From Desulfobacterales bacterium (GTDB lineage Bacteria; Desulfobacterota; Desulfobacteria; Desulfobacterales; Desulfosalsimonadaceae), in contig JAXHNP010000006.1 in the NCBI GenBank assembly GCA_034520365.1, forward strand, positions 1,171,001 through 1,235,000: 64,000 nt of DNA, read 5' to 3'. The position numbers were made by a program, and so were the translations under genes. Each line of letters begins with the position of its first letter. Position 1 is the stretch's first letter. Shown here in pieces: positions 50,450 through 60,087 of this stretch. The notes under the pieces are model-generated. The model made no database searches, was not told the DNA's origin, and was given only the letters and a program-made list of their open reading frames with translations.

Positions 50450-50782
50450 ACTGACCCTTTTAATCTCGCAGAGGCGCAGAGACCGCAAAGATTTTTGGGC
50501 CATAAACCCTCGGCGCTCTTTGCGCGCTTGGCGAGGGCGTCTAAGTAATTTGACAGTATTTTTATTTATTCCAAAACGTTGTGCTGCTGTCATTCCGAGG
50601 AGCACCAGCGACGAGGAATCTTATTGCAAAGATTTCTCGCTGCCGCTCGAAATGACAGTATGGACGGATTTTCAGGGCTTTTTTGAGTTACTTTCTGCAA
50701 AAATGCCGTGTTGTCGGCATAAACCGCTTTTTTAGAGTAAGATTAAGATTAAGAGTAAGAGTAAGACGAAGGGGAGGGTTTA
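50450..50782. other. Intergenic region with palindrome and hexamer tract
   Basis: No gene recognised in 333 bases. It contains palindromic repeat copy E (50589-50656) and a hexamer tract (50734-50767) ending directly before the SD (GGGGAGGG) of the next gene. Confidence 0.6.
50589..50656. repeat. 68-bp palindromic repeat (copy E)
   Basis: GTCATTCCGAGGAGC ... GCTCGAAATGAC, same orientation as copies A and C. Confidence 0.85.
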
Positions 50783-51481
50783 ATGCAGATCAAGCAATTC
50801 AGATACGGGGCGGATAATCTGGGATACTTGGTCTATGGCGAAAAATCCGCTGCAGCGATAGACGGCGGGGCGGCAGCGGCGATTCTCTCTTTTTTAGAGG
50901 AACAAAATTTGACCCTCGCCCATGTGACCAACACCCACTCACATATGGATCATCTGCTTGGCAATCAGGCGCTGCTTGACCAGAGCGATGCAAGTTATTT
51001 GGATTTTGATGCGCTAATGGCAAGCCCCGAAATTGAGATTGACGGGGAATCCCTTGGCTTGATGCACACACCCGGGCACACCCGGGATTCGGTATGCTTT
51101 TATTTTGACCATGTACTGATCTCCGGGGACACGCTGTTTAACGGCAAAGTGGGGCGCTGTTTCACCGGCGATGTGGACGGATTCTTTCAGTCCATCCAGA
51201 AGATTTTGGCATTTTCGGATGACACCCGGGTTTATGCCGGCCATGATTATGTTGAGGAGTACATGGGATTTGCCAGGGCGCTGGAGCCGGATAACTCCCA
51301 AATTGATAGGTATTTGGCCGAATATGACCCGGCCCATGTCTGTACAACGCTTGGCGAAGAGAAACAGGTGGACCCGTTTCTGCGGTTCAATGATGAAAAG
51401 ATAATTAACATATTGCAGCAAAAGGGGCTTTCCACGGAAACAGAACTGGACCGGTGGCGCTCTTTGATTTCCCTGATGTAG
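50783..51481 (+). CDS. Metallo-beta-lactamase fold hydrolase (glyoxalase II-like)
   Basis: A 232-residue protein with metal ligands in THSHMDH (about residues 51-57), HTPGHT (about 94), SGDT (about 115) and AGHDY (about 154). The pattern is that of hydroxyacylglutathione hydrolase-like enzymes; the C-terminal helical part includes FLRFNDEKI. The thiol ester substrate is not certain, as sulfate reducers often lack glutathione. It is a single gene preceded by a repeat tract. Confidence 0.82.
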   Translation: MQIKQFRYGADNLGYLVYGEKSAAAIDGGAAAAILSFLEEQNLTLAHVTNTHSHMDHLLGNQALLDQSDASYLDFDALMASPEIEIDGESLGLMHTPGHTRDSVCFYFDHVLISGDTLFNGKVGRCFTGDVDGFFQSIQKILAFSDDTRVYAGHDYVEEYMGFARALEPDNSQIDRYLAEYDPAHVCTTLGEEKQVDPFLRFNDEKIINILQQKGLSTETELDRWRSLISLM

Positions 51482-51619
51482 AGGAAAAGCCCGCCGACGG
51501 GGTCGGCGGGCGGTATAAGCATTTTGAACCGGGGCCCGGACTGACGTATCTGGCGGATCAACCCATCTATCCGGACTGAAACAACGGCTGTCAATCGCCA
51601 CGGACACATACGGCTCGAT

Positions 51620-52438
51620 TTACGCGCCTTTAATCGCTCTTACCGCTTCAACCAGTTTCGGCATGGCTGTGCCGGCATTCATGGGAATATAGGCGTCGGA
51701 GACCCGCGAAAACGGATTTTCATTGGGATTTACCACAATGACCGGAGCCCCGGCATCTTTGGCTTCAAACGGAAGATACGCCGCCGGATATACCACGCCG
51801 GAGGTGCCGATGGCGAGCATGGCGTCGCACTGGCGGGCCGCATCAAAAGCTCGGGGGATGTCCTTTACCATTTCCCCGAACATTACCACATCCGGCCGCA
51901 TGAGTGCCTCGCAATGATCGCATTTCGGCATTATCGTGGCCATGGTGGAGAGGTTGTATTCCCGCAGTTCCTGGATTCTGGTTTTGATTTCAGCGATCAG
52001 TTCCCGCCGCTGCCGGGTCTTTAGTTTGCCGCAGCTGATGCAGCTGAGCCGGAACCCGTTGCCGTGCACCTCCACCACGTCGGTATTGCCCGCTTCCTGA
52101 TGCAGATTATCGATATTTTGGGTGATCACGGTCTTTAGGATGCCCATCTCCTCAAGCGCGCCTAATGCCATATGGGCCGGATTCGGGTTTGACTGCTCAA
52201 AGGCTTCCAGAAGCTCGATAAAAAACGGAATCAGTTTCCGGCCATTGCGGTCCAGGGTGTTTAGAAGCCCGGCGGTGGTGCCGACCTCTGCGGGGTTTAG
52301 TTTGTCCCAGACGCCGCCCGGATCTCTGAATGTTGCGATACCGCTTTCAGCCGAGATCCCGGCCCCGCAGGATGCTGCGGCCTGCTTGGCATTGGCTATA
52401 ATTTCGGCGGCTTTTTGGATTTCATGTTCAACCGTCAT
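51620..52438 (-). CDS. cobB: Sir2-type NAD-dependent protein deacylase
   Basis: A 272-residue sirtuin. The NAD-binding motifs GAGISAESGIATFRDPGGVWD (about 27-47) and TQNIDNLHQEAG (about 107-118) are followed by the catalytic His in VEVHGNG. Two zinc cysteine pairs are CISCGK and CDHCEA. It removes acyl groups from lysines using NAD. The Ala-Tyr/Arg pair that marks desuccinylases is not obvious. The start at 52438 has GGAGG. It lies 28 bases downstream of the DUF1232 gene on the same strand. Confidence 0.9.
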   Translation of the reverse strand: MTVEHEIQKAAEIIANAKQAAASCGAGISAESGIATFRDPGGVWDKLNPAEVGTTAGLLNTLDRNGRKLIPFFIELLEAFEQSNPNPAHMALGALEEMGILKTVITQNIDNLHQEAGNTDVVEVHGNGFRLSCISCGKLKTRQRRELIAEIKTRIQELREYNLSTMATIMPKCDHCEALMRPDVVMFGEMVKDIPRAFDAARQCDAMLAIGTSGVVYPAAYLPFEAKDAGAPVIVVNPNENPFSRVSDAYIPMNAGTAMPKLVEAVRAIKGA

Positions 52439-52466
52439 AAAATTTGCCTCCAAACGGGGTAAATAT

Positions 52467-52766
52467 TTATCCTTGATTTTTCCATTCTTTATATATTTTT
52501 AGATCCTTTTCCATGAGGTATAGGCATAAAAGGGCAAGCATCGCATCGTCAATCTGTCCGTAGCCGGGAATAAAATCGGGGATGATGTCAAACGGGAAAA
52601 GGATATAGAGAATAGCGAAAACCAGGAGCCCGATCGACCATAAAGGGATTTTCCGGTACCTGCCAGTCGCTATATCTTTGATCATGGCCCAAAGCAGGCG
52701 GGCATCCGAGGCAAAGCGTTGAATAAGCGTGAGCAGGTTTAATCGGCCGGGCACATTGCGACGCAT
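52467..52766 (-). CDS. DUF1232 (YkvA-like) membrane protein
   Basis: A 99-residue protein with one or two transmembrane stretches (about 44-60 and 72-86) and the DUF1232 motif LYILFPFDIIPDFIPGYGQIDDAMLAL. Function unknown. It is probably co-transcribed with the sirtuin gene. The start is ATG 52766 rather than the adjacent TTG. Confidence 0.82.
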   Translation of the reverse strand: MRRNVPGRLNLLTLIQRFASDARLLWAMIKDIATGRYRKIPLWSIGLLVFAILYILFPFDIIPDFIPGYGQIDDAMLALLCLYLMEKDLKIYKEWKNQG

Positions 52767-52854
52767 CAAATCTCATCCCTCAAAAATTACTTATCAATCA
52801 GATATAAATATAGCAGTTTGTAAAGGCGGGTGCAAGATGATCCCAACAGATGAT

Positions 52855-53430
52855 CACGGCTAATTTGTTCTAACCGCAAAATCCATACCCCCGGTCCTGT
52901 TAAAGCTAAGGTTGGGATTCGTTTTCTTCGCTATCGGGATCGAAATCGGGATCGAAATCGGAATCGGAATCGAAATCGACACTGTAGACTTCCTGGTCCT
53001 CTCGAACTTGGTATCCTCTTCCGCCGAGACGGCTGAGCATCGCGGCCATACGGTCGAGTTCATCCTTGCGGTTCCGGCTTTCCATCTTGTCCAGCGCCTT
53101 GCCGACAACCAGCACATCTTAAATCGCCGCGCACTCAAGCGCGGAGCCACGAGCGATTTCGAAATAACGCCTTCGGTCGGCTTCCGCGGTCTTGCCATTA
53201 CCTTCGGCGATATTGAGCGGTATCGACTGGCTGGCCCGAAGCCATTGATCCCGGGCGGGCCGATGGACTCCATTAAGGCTGTCGGCCTTCTCGTAAACCC
53301 ATGCAACGTAGCCTATTGAAAGGCGATAGACGTCCAGTTTTTCGTGTTTAAGGGTCATATTTTTTCGATTTCGATCCCGATCCCGATAGCGATTTCGATT
53401 TCGATTTGGATACAGAACAAATTAGCCGTG
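52855..53430 (-). mobile_element. 576-bp inverted-repeat element carrying a broken four-helix-bundle gene (copy 2)
   Basis: Perfect 17-bp terminal inverted repeats CACGGCTAATTTGTTCT (52855-52871) and its complement (53414-53430), flanked by a perfect 10-bp direct repeat AACAGATGAT (52845-52854 and 53431-53440). The arms and hexamer repeats are as in copy 1 but inverted and without the 5' duplication. The high similarity of the two copies and the clean target duplication indicate recent movement. No transposase is encoded. Confidence 0.88.
52906..53358 (-). pseudogene. Four-helix-bundle gene interrupted by a nonsense codon
   Basis: Same length (453 bp) and frame as 4174-4626. The CAA for Gln80 in copy 1 is TAA here (53119-53121), splitting the frame after residue 79 (ending GSALECAAI). 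The remainder is open and nearly identical, so the mutation is recent, unless the TAA marks a functional short form. The acidic C-terminal repeat tail is kept. Confidence 0.8.
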
Positions 53431-53461
53431 AACAGATGATTCCAAGTCAGAATTACGGGTT

Positions 53462-54700
53462 CTATGCATGCCTCTGGGAGGAGGTAAACATCAATTCCGG
53501 TCCGGCTTTATTTAAAATGACCGCTTCGTCGATTACGCATTCAGCCACGTTTTTATAGCCGGGCAGGTCATACATAATATCCAGCATGCAGGCTTCCATA
53601 ATCGCGCGCAGCCCCCTGGCCCCGGCCTTGCGTCTGATCGCGGCCGCAGCAATGGCCTGCAGGGCATCTTCGGTGAATTTGAGCGTCACCCCTTCAATTT
53701 CGAAGAGTTTTTGATACTGCTTAATCAAGGCGTTTTTGGGCTCTTGCAGGATTCGTATCAACGCGGCTTCGGGGAGTTCATGGAGCGGGGCGATGACCGG
53801 GAGGCGGCCGATAAATTCGGGGATAAACCCATACTTCAGGAAATCTTCGGTCTGGACCATGGGCAGCACATCGTCCTTTGCCCCTTGATTCGCCCTTTTC
53901 GCATTAACCCCGAATCCGATGGTTCTCGATCCCAGGCGATGCTGGATCAGCTTTTCAATACCGCTGAACGTGCCGCCGCAAATAAAGAGAATATCCGTGG
54001 TATCAATCTGGATAAAATCCTGCTGCGGATGTTTGCGGCCGCCTTTGGGCGGCACCCGGGTAACTGTGCCCTCCAGTATTTTGAGTAAGGCCTGCTGAAC
54101 CCCTTCTCCGGAGACATCCCGTCCGGAACTGGTGTCAAATCGCCGGGCGATTTTGTCGATCTCATCGATGTACACGATCCCCTTGCGGGCCCGTTCGATA
54201 TCATAGTCGGCATTTTGCAGCATATACAGGATAATATTTTCAACATCCTCCCCGACGTAGCCGGCCTCCGTCAGGGTGGTGGCATCGGCAATGGCAAACG
54301 GGACGTTCAGCATCCGGGCAAGGGTCTGGGCCAAAAGCGTTTTGCCGGTGCCGGTGGGGCCAATGAGCAGAATATTGCTTTTCTGGATTTCCACATCCCT
54401 GGTATTCGGTTTGGCCGCAAGGCGCTTATAGTGGTTATAAACAGCGACGGAAAGAATTTTTTTGGCCGGTTCCTGACCGATGACATAGGCATCCAGCTGC
54501 CGCGCGATTTCAGAGGGCCGGGCGATGGCCTGCAAGTAACTCGTATCACTGGCCAATTCCCTTTCAATAATTTTTTTGCAGCTTTCCACACACCGATTGC
54601 ATATGTAGACAGACGGCCCGGCGATCATTTTGTTGACTTCGGTTTGGGGCTTGCCGCAAAAAGAGCAGATCAAATGATAAAAATCATTTTTTCGGGGCAT
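53462..54700 (-). CDS. clpX: ATP-dependent Clp protease ATP-binding subunit ClpX
   Basis: A 412-residue AAA+ unfoldase. It has an N-terminal zinc-binding domain (CSFCGK...CNRCVESC), Walker A GPTGTGKT (about 113-120), the pore loop GYVGED, Walker B IVYIDEID, the RKHPQQDF (RKH) loop and TIGFG, the IGF-type loop that docks on ClpP. All parts for ClpP pairing are present. However, clpP, tig and lon, which usually accompany clpX, are absent, so this may be a second clpX or a relocated single copy. The copy 2 mobile element lies 31 bases past its stop. Confidence 0.92.
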   Translation of the reverse strand: MPRKNDFYHLICSFCGKPQTEVNKMIAGPSVYICNRCVESCKKIIERELASDTSYLQAIARPSEIARQLDAYVIGQEPAKKILSVAVYNHYKRLAAKPNTRDVEIQKSNILLIGPTGTGKTLLAQTLARMLNVPFAIADATTLTEAGYVGEDVENIILYMLQNADYDIERARKGIVYIDEIDKIARRFDTSSGRDVSGEGVQQALLKILEGTVTRVPPKGGRKHPQQDFIQIDTTDILFICGGTFSGIEKLIQHRLGSRTIGFGVNAKRANQGAKDDVLPMVQTEDFLKYGFIPEFIGRLPVIAPLHELPEAALIRILQEPKNALIKQYQKLFEIEGVTLKFTEDALQAIAAAAIRRKAGARGLRAIMEACMLDIMYDLPGYKNVAECVIDEAVILNKAGPELMFTSSQRHA

Positions 54701-54969
54701 GGCTTGCTCTCCACCTGAAAAGTGGAATAATTATTAGGCAGCTGGATTGTCAGTTTCGCCTCTAAAATTAAAATACGCCTTTTCATCAGGGGTGGCAATT
54801 AACTTTTACTTCAATTTGTGTTTTGGGACCTATGGTCAGGTTTTTTAATTTTTTCGCTGCCGGTCATGAGGGAGAGAATTCGTTCTTGTATTCAAATCCC
54901 AGCCGTATTAATTGGTAGATGTTTAATCATCAAAAAGGTTTACCCTGAGGTTTCTTTTAGGAATAGCTC

Positions 54970-57627
54970 ATGCGGCGCGTTAATCTCCCAATTTTTTGGA
55001 TGCTTGTTCTTGTCTTTTTGGGCGGCATCGCAGCTCCGGCGCCTGTCATTTGGGCTGACGCGGGCCTGGATTCGGATGCCCGGATTCTGATTCTTAACTC
55101 CTATCACCCCCAGTACAACTGGACCGATCAAATCGTCCGCGCCATCACCCGGGAATTTGAAGATGTACTGCCGCGCGAGAACATCGACATCGAATATATG
55201 GACAGCCGCAAGCGCGAGGATGCGGCCTATTATGAGCGGCTCTACCAGTTGTACGAATTAAAATATCAGAGTGAGGAGACCGCGCGCGATGTGATCATCA
55301 CAACCGATGACAATGCCTTTGATTTTTTGTCCAAATACCGGCAGGAGTTGTTTCCGGGCGTCCCTGTGGTGTTTTGCGGTATCAATTTTTTTGACCGGGT
55401 AAAAGATCAACCGGAGCGGTGGTTTACCGGCATTGTTGAATCCGACGCCATTTCCGAAAATATCCGCTTGATCGAGAAAATCCATCCGCAGTCCGAACGT
55501 GTGGTGGTGATTGCCGATACCACGAAGCTGGGGCAGTCACTTTCCATGGTCACCCGGGGGCTGATGGATCAATCGGCGGATATCGGCCCGGAGGTTGAAT
55601 TGTGGAATCAATTCTCCCTTGATGAACTATACACCCGGCTCGGCCGGCTTTCCTCAGATACCATTGTCTTTTTAAATATTCTGCAAACCGATAAAAACGG
55701 CCGCTATTTTTCCTATACGGATGATTTGCCGCATTTGAGCCGTATCTGCCCCGTGCCGGTTTACGGGCAGTGGGGGGTTGAACTGGGCTACGGGATTGTC
55801 GGCGGCGTTTTAAACGATGCCGGCCGGCATGGGAGAAATGCCGCAAAGCTCGCCAAAAGAATTTTAAAGGGCGAAAATCCGGCGGAAATTCCCATTCAGT
55901 CCGCGGTCTACAATCCGGAATTTGATCATGCGCAGCTCAAACGGTTTGGTATCAAAAAATCTCAGCTGCCGCCGGACAGCCGGATCATCAACCAGCCGGT
56001 CAGTTTTTACGAGACCCATAGAGAAGTGATTCTCGCCACCAGCGCCATCATCGCCGGCCTTGTGATCGTGGTGCTTACACTGCTGGTCAACATTCGGCGG
56101 CGGCGCCACAGCGAATCCGCCCTGCGGGTGAGTGAGGAGCGGTATCGCCGGTTTTTTGAAGAGGATTTGACCGCTGATTTTATCGCCACCCCGGAGGGCA
56201 GCCTGATTGACTGCAATCCGGCCTTTGCCCGCCTGTTCGGATTCCGCTCCATTATTGAGGCGATTCAGTCCCGCCTGCCGGAGCTTTTTGCCAGCCCGGC
56301 CGATTATGAAACCTGTATGACCATGCTCCGCGGGCAGGGCCATATCGAGGGCTACGAGGTTGAATTAATCGGCAAGAAAGGCACCCGCATCCATGTTATC
56401 GCCAATTTAAGCGCCAGCCGGGGCGGGGACGGCACCCTGAATCAGATCAAAGGCTATCTGTTTGACATTACAGAGCGAAAACAACTTGAACAGCAGCTTT
56501 TACAGTCCCAGAAGCTGGAAGCCTTAGGCCGGCTGGCCGGAGGCGTGGCCCATGATTTTAACAACCTGATCACCACCATTCTTGGCTACAGTGAAATTGC
56601 GCTGCTGAAGCTGCCGGAATCCCAGGAATACCGCAAAAATTTTGAGTTGATCTTTGATGCCGGCAGCCGGGCCGCAAAACTGACCCGGCAGCTCCTGGCA
56701 TTTTCGCGCAAACAGGTCATGGAGTTTAAAACCCTGGCCATCGAAGATATTGTCAAAAATCTTTCCGCCATGCTCCAGTCCCTGGTCAATGAAAATGTGA
56801 GCCTGCGTTTTGATATCGATCCATCGACCCGGTATATTCAGGCGGATGCCGGTCAGCTTGAGCAGATCCTGCTGAATCTGGCGGTCAATGCCAATGATGC
56901 CATGCCAAAAGGCGGCACATTGACCATAGAGGTGCGGGATATTTACCTGGATGCATCCTCGGTCGGTATGAGCCAGGACATGGTGCCGGGCGTCTATGTC
57001 CTGCTGCGGGTTTCGGATACGGGAATCGGCATGACGCCGGAGGTACGGCAGCATATTTTTGAACCCTTTTTTACCACCAAAGATGACGGCACCGGCCTGG
57101 GATTATCCACCATACACGGAATTGTGAAACAGCATAAGGGCTATATTTTTATTTATAGCGAACATGGCAAGGGCACGGCATTTAATATTTATTTTCCGGC
57201 TGTTCAGGCGGAGGCCCCTGAAAAAGACCGGGAGGTGGAGGCCTCGCTTGCCGCCGGAACGGAGACGATCCTGGTGGTTGAAGATGACCCGTCAGTCAGC
57301 AATCTGATCAAAGACAGCCTGGCCCCGCTCGGGTATTCGGTTTTAACCGCTTTCAGCGGGCAGCAGGCCCTTGATATCGGCCGCACGCATTCGGAGCCGA
57401 TCGATTTGCTGCTGACCGATGTCATGATGCCCGGGATGAACGGCCGGGAACTGGCCGCACGCTTCCGGGAATTGCATCCCGAAACCCCGGTGGTTTTCAT
57501 GTCCGGGTTCTCGGATCAAAAGGCATTTGATGGGGATGAAAGTATGCCGGATGTTGATTTTATCAGCAAACCCCTGGTGCCGAGCCGGCTTACCGCCAGG
57601 ATCCGGGAGGTGCTGGACCGGATGTAA
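54970..57627 (+). CDS. Hybrid sensor histidine kinase with periplasmic ABC-type binding domain
   Basis: An 885-residue protein. Signal/first membrane segment 1-30; periplasmic ABC_sub_bind-like domain about 35-340 ([27 protein letters not shown]); transmembrane helix about 353-376; PAS domain about 390-515; HisKA with [13 protein letters not shown] (His about 528); HATPase with [17 protein letters not shown] and GTGLGLS; receiver domain about 755-880 with Asp in [13 protein letters not shown]. It should sense a small ligand outside and relay phosphate to its own receiver and then to an unlinked phosphotransfer partner. No response regulator is adjacent. Confidence 0.9.
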   Translation: MRRVNLPIFWMLVLVFLGGIAAPAPVIWADAGLDSDARILILNSYHPQYNWTDQIVRAITREFEDVLPRENIDIEYMDSRKREDAAYYERLYQLYELKYQSEETARDVIITTDDNAFDFLSKYRQELFPGVPVVFCGINFFDRVKDQPERWFTGIVESDAISENIRLIEKIHPQSERVVVIADTTKLGQSLSMVTRGLMDQSADIGPEVELWNQFSLDELYTRLGRLSSDTIVFLNILQTDKNGRYFSYTDDLPHLSRICPVPVYGQWGVELGYGIVGGVLNDAGRHGRNAAKLAKRILKGENPAEIPIQSAVYNPEFDHAQLKRFGIKKSQLPPDSRIINQPVSFYETHREVILATSAIIAGLVIVVLTLLVNIRRRRHSESALRVSEERYRRFFEEDLTADFIATPEGSLIDCNPAFARLFGFRSIIEAIQSRLPELFASPADYETCMTMLRGQGHIEGYEVELIGKKGTRIHVIANLSASRGGDGTLNQIKGYLFDITERKQLEQQLLQSQKLEALGRLAGGVAHDFNNLITTILGYSEIALLKLPESQEYRKNFELIFDAGSRAAKLTRQLLAFSRKQVMEFKTLAIEDIVKNLSAMLQSLVNENVSLRFDIDPSTRYIQADAGQLEQILLNLAVNANDAMPKGGTLTIEVRDIYLDASSVGMSQDMVPGVYVLLRVSDTGIGMTPEVRQHIFEPFFTTKDDGTGLGLSTIHGIVKQHKGYIFIYSEHGKGTAFNIYFPAVQAEAPEKDREVEASLAAGTETILVVEDDPSVSNLIKDSLAPLGYSVLTAFSGQQALDIGRTHSEPIDLLLTDVMMPGMNGRELAARFRELHPETPVVFMSGFSDQKAFDGDESMPDVDFISKPLVPSRLTARIREVLDRM

Positions 57628-57669
57628 TGGACGGGCACCCCCCGGTTAAATAAGATTTGCGTAGCCGGC

Positions 57670-58668
57670 TTATTCGGCGTTTCTGGCCGGCGGTGCCATA
57701 AACTCCGGGCCCACAGGGTCCTTGATATTTTTTTCCAGGATGCCATCGATTTCCCGGAAATCATCCTCTGTTAACTGCCAGCCGAACATGCCGGGCAGGG
57801 GATCCATCTCATCCGGCCGCCGGCCGCCCCATAGGGCCACGCTGGCGCCCTTATCCAAGACAAAGCGCACCGCCAGATGGATGACTTCCCTGGCGTGGTT
57901 GGCCTCGGCAAATGCCCGGAGATCCTCGACCGCGGCCAGGTATTGATCAAACCGCGGCGGCTTGAATTTGGGGTCAACATTTCGCAGGTCATCGCCCGGA
58001 AATTTGCGCTCCCGGTGCATTTTGCCGCTTAACAGGCCCCGGCAAAGGGCGCCGTAGGTCAGGGTGGCAATGCCGTTTTCCAGGCAATAGGGCAGCACAT
58101 CCTGTTCGATCGCGCGTTCGAAGAGGTTGTAAGGGGGCTGGCAGACGCCCAGCGCGGCGCCTTTTCTGAATGCATCCATCTGCTCCGGGGCGTAGTTGCT
58201 GACCCCGGCCACCTTGATTTTGCCCTCCGTCTGAAGCTGCGCCAGGGTGCCTGCGGTCTCCTCAAAAGGCACATTCGGGTCCGGCCAGTGGACCTGATAG
58301 ATATCGATCACATCGGTCTTAAGCCGCCTCAGGCTGTCCTCGATTTCCTTTCGGATCCTTTCCGGGCTTGAATTTCGCCATACGGCGTTTTGTTGTTCCG
58401 GCCATTCCAGGGCGGTTTTGGTGGCGATCACGATCTCATCGCGCTGGCCGTATTCTTTTAAGGCTTTGCCGACAATTGCTTCGGAGGTGCCAAAGCCGTA
58501 AACCGGGGCGGTGTCAATGATGTTGATGCCTTTATCCAGGGCCGTATGGATAGTTTTAATTGATTCCGCCTCATCCGTGCCGCCCCACATCCAGCCGCCG
58601 ATGGCCCATGTGCCTAACGCCACGCGGGTGACTTCCTTGTCCAGTCCGGGAATCTGCGTGTATTCCAT
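57670..58668 (-). CDS. Aldo/keto reductase
   Basis: A 332-residue (beta/alpha)8 oxidoreductase with the catalytic Asp-Tyr in NIIDTAPVYGFGTSE (about 49-63), Lys in ATKTALEW (about 82) and His in VHWPDP (about 124). NADPH is the usual cofactor; substrates are aldehydes and ketones. AAGGAGG precedes the ATG. It converges with the histidine kinase gene. Confidence 0.9.
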   Translation of the reverse strand: MEYTQIPGLDKEVTRVALGTWAIGGWMWGGTDEAESIKTIHTALDKGINIIDTAPVYGFGTSEAIVGKALKEYGQRDEIVIATKTALEWPEQQNAVWRNSSPERIRKEIEDSLRRLKTDVIDIYQVHWPDPNVPFEETAGTLAQLQTEGKIKVAGVSNYAPEQMDAFRKGAALGVCQPPYNLFERAIEQDVLPYCLENGIATLTYGALCRGLLSGKMHRERKFPGDDLRNVDPKFKPPRFDQYLAAVEDLRAFAEANHAREVIHLAVRFVLDKGASVALWGGRRPDEMDPLPGMFGWQLTEDDFREIDGILEKNIKDPVGPEFMAPPARNAE

Positions 58669-58752
58669 TTTAGATGCCTCCTTATAAGTTCATGGGGTTT
58701 AGGTTTTGGGTATTTCAAGGTTTCAGTGTTCAGGTTTCAGGTTTCAGTACGA

Positions 58753-58786
58753 GTAGGGTGGATAAGCGATAGCGCATCCGCCAAAT
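58753..58786. repeat. 34-bp palindromic dispersed repeat
   Basis: Second copy of 1144-1177 with two base changes. Confidence 0.65.
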
Positions 58787-58878
58787 ATTTCTATTTTTGT
58801 AAAATATATAATCATAATCTTGGTTTCGTCAAAATATGGGCGGCTATTCGGATGGAACAAATTTGTCGTGGCGGGGAT

Positions 58879-59025
58879 CACGGCTAATTTGTTCTAACCG
58901 CAAAACCCATAACCACGGTCCTGTTAACGGACAATTAGTCGGCACGGTGGCCGACTCTACGACGCATGTGGCCGTAGGGCAGGCCACCGTGCCTGCCTAA
59001 GAAAAGACAGAACAAATTTGCCCTG
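58879..59025 (+). mobile_element. 147-bp short inverted-repeat (MITE-like) element
   Basis: Left end CACGGCTAATTTGTTCT, identical to the gene-bearing element at 52855, and the following arm with CCATAACC, GGTCCTGTTAACG is shared with it. The right end reads as the complement of CAGGGCAAATTTGTTCT. Flanks TGGCGGGGAT (58869-58878) and TGCCGGGGAT (59026-59035) match at 9 of 10. The inner arms pair into a hairpin. It has no coding capacity. Confidence 0.82.
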
Positions 59026-59122
59026 TGCCGGGGATACTGGCATTTGACAGCCCATGCTGGAATTGGTATGGCATAAACGATGATAGCTCCATTTTAACTG
59101 CCAAGTCAGGGGATAAAAACTT

Positions 59123-60073
59123 ATGAAGCGTTGTTACGTTCTGGTTGTATGCCTGTTAAGTGCCGCGATGATCAGCGGATGCAGTACCCGCTGGGTGCAG
59201 TCGCCGGTAGTGGATGAAAAAAAATTGACGGTCAGTCTTGAGCACCGGGTGGTAAAGGGAGAGATCGCCCAAAAGCAGTTTAACCACCCGTATGATATGG
59301 ATTCCCGGGACTTAAAGATTCTTCTGGCCCGGCTGGATTATCTTGAAGCGCCGGCCTTCTATGGTGATCCGGAGACAAGGCCGGTGTTTCAGAAAGAAGA
59401 GATCGAGCGGCTGGTGCCTGCTCTAACTGCAGCCCTGGACCGGGCCGCGCCGCATCAGCGGGTGCGGTTTGTTTCATACAACCGCGGGGGCGGGCTGTTT
59501 TTTAGAAAAGACCGGAAGACCCGGGGCGTGCTTTTTGTTAAGCCGGGCAATCGCCTGAACCTGGCCTTCAGCTATGTGAATCATGAGATCCGGGAAGGAG
59601 AGCTGCAGCGGTTTTCAAAAACCGAAAAGACACTGAATCCCCTGGAAATCAAATCCTCGGACACCCCGATCGCCGCACCGGACTATGCAGGGCACAAGCG
59701 GACGGAAGATGGTGAAAAATATCCCATGTGGCTTGTCGCGGATATTGAAAAGATTGAGCAGGCGAGAATGCAGGAAGAAAATGCCGCAGAGCCCGGAAAG
59801 GCGGGTGAATCCGGGGCGCCTGCGCAATCCCCGGCCGCTGAATCCTTATCAGAGACTGAACCATCATCCGACAGGTCAGTACCGGAGCAGACAGCGCCCG
59901 CAGTTCAACCTGAAACCTCTGCCAAAACTCCGGACGATTCCTGGAAATCCCGCAAGGCAGATATCAAGGAGCGCCTCGAGTATTTAAAAGAGCTCTATGA
60001 GTCGGATCTGATCGATGCGCAGGAGTATGAGGCCCAGAAAAAGAAGCTGCTTGAGCAGCTGGAGTTAAAATAA
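59123..60073 (+). CDS. Lipoprotein with C-terminal SHOCT-like segment
   Basis: A 316-residue exported protein with a lipoprotein signal peptide (lipobox MISGC, Cys20). A globular middle of about 190 residues is unrecognised (VRFVSYNRGGGLFFRK; NRLNLAFSYVNHE). A Pro/Ala/Glu-rich linker follows (about 215-270) and a C-terminal helix pair IKERLEYLKELYESDLIDAQEYEAQKK like SHOCT oligomerisation modules. Probably anchored to the outer membrane inner leaflet. Function unknown. Confidence 0.75.
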   Translation: MKRCYVLVVCLLSAAMISGCSTRWVQSPVVDEKKLTVSLEHRVVKGEIAQKQFNHPYDMDSRDLKILLARLDYLEAPAFYGDPETRPVFQKEEIERLVPALTAALDRAAPHQRVRFVSYNRGGGLFFRKDRKTRGVLFVKPGNRLNLAFSYVNHEIREGELQRFSKTEKTLNPLEIKSSDTPIAAPDYAGHKRTEDGEKYPMWLVADIEKIEQARMQEENAAEPGKAGESGAPAQSPAAESLSETEPSSDRSVPEQTAPAVQPETSAKTPDDSWKSRKADIKERLEYLKELYESDLIDAQEYEAQKKKLLEQLELK

Positions 60074-60087
60074 GCCTTGCGCCGGTA

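Larger units (their letters stand above)
58669..59122. other. Repeat-rich intergenic region
   Basis: Holds a heptamer tract (58690-58746), the 34-bp palindrome (58753-58786), a lone degenerate element end GGAACAAATTTGTCGTG (58854-58870) and a complete short inverted-repeat element (58879-59025). The lipoprotein promoter should lie in 59036-59110. Confidence 0.7.
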
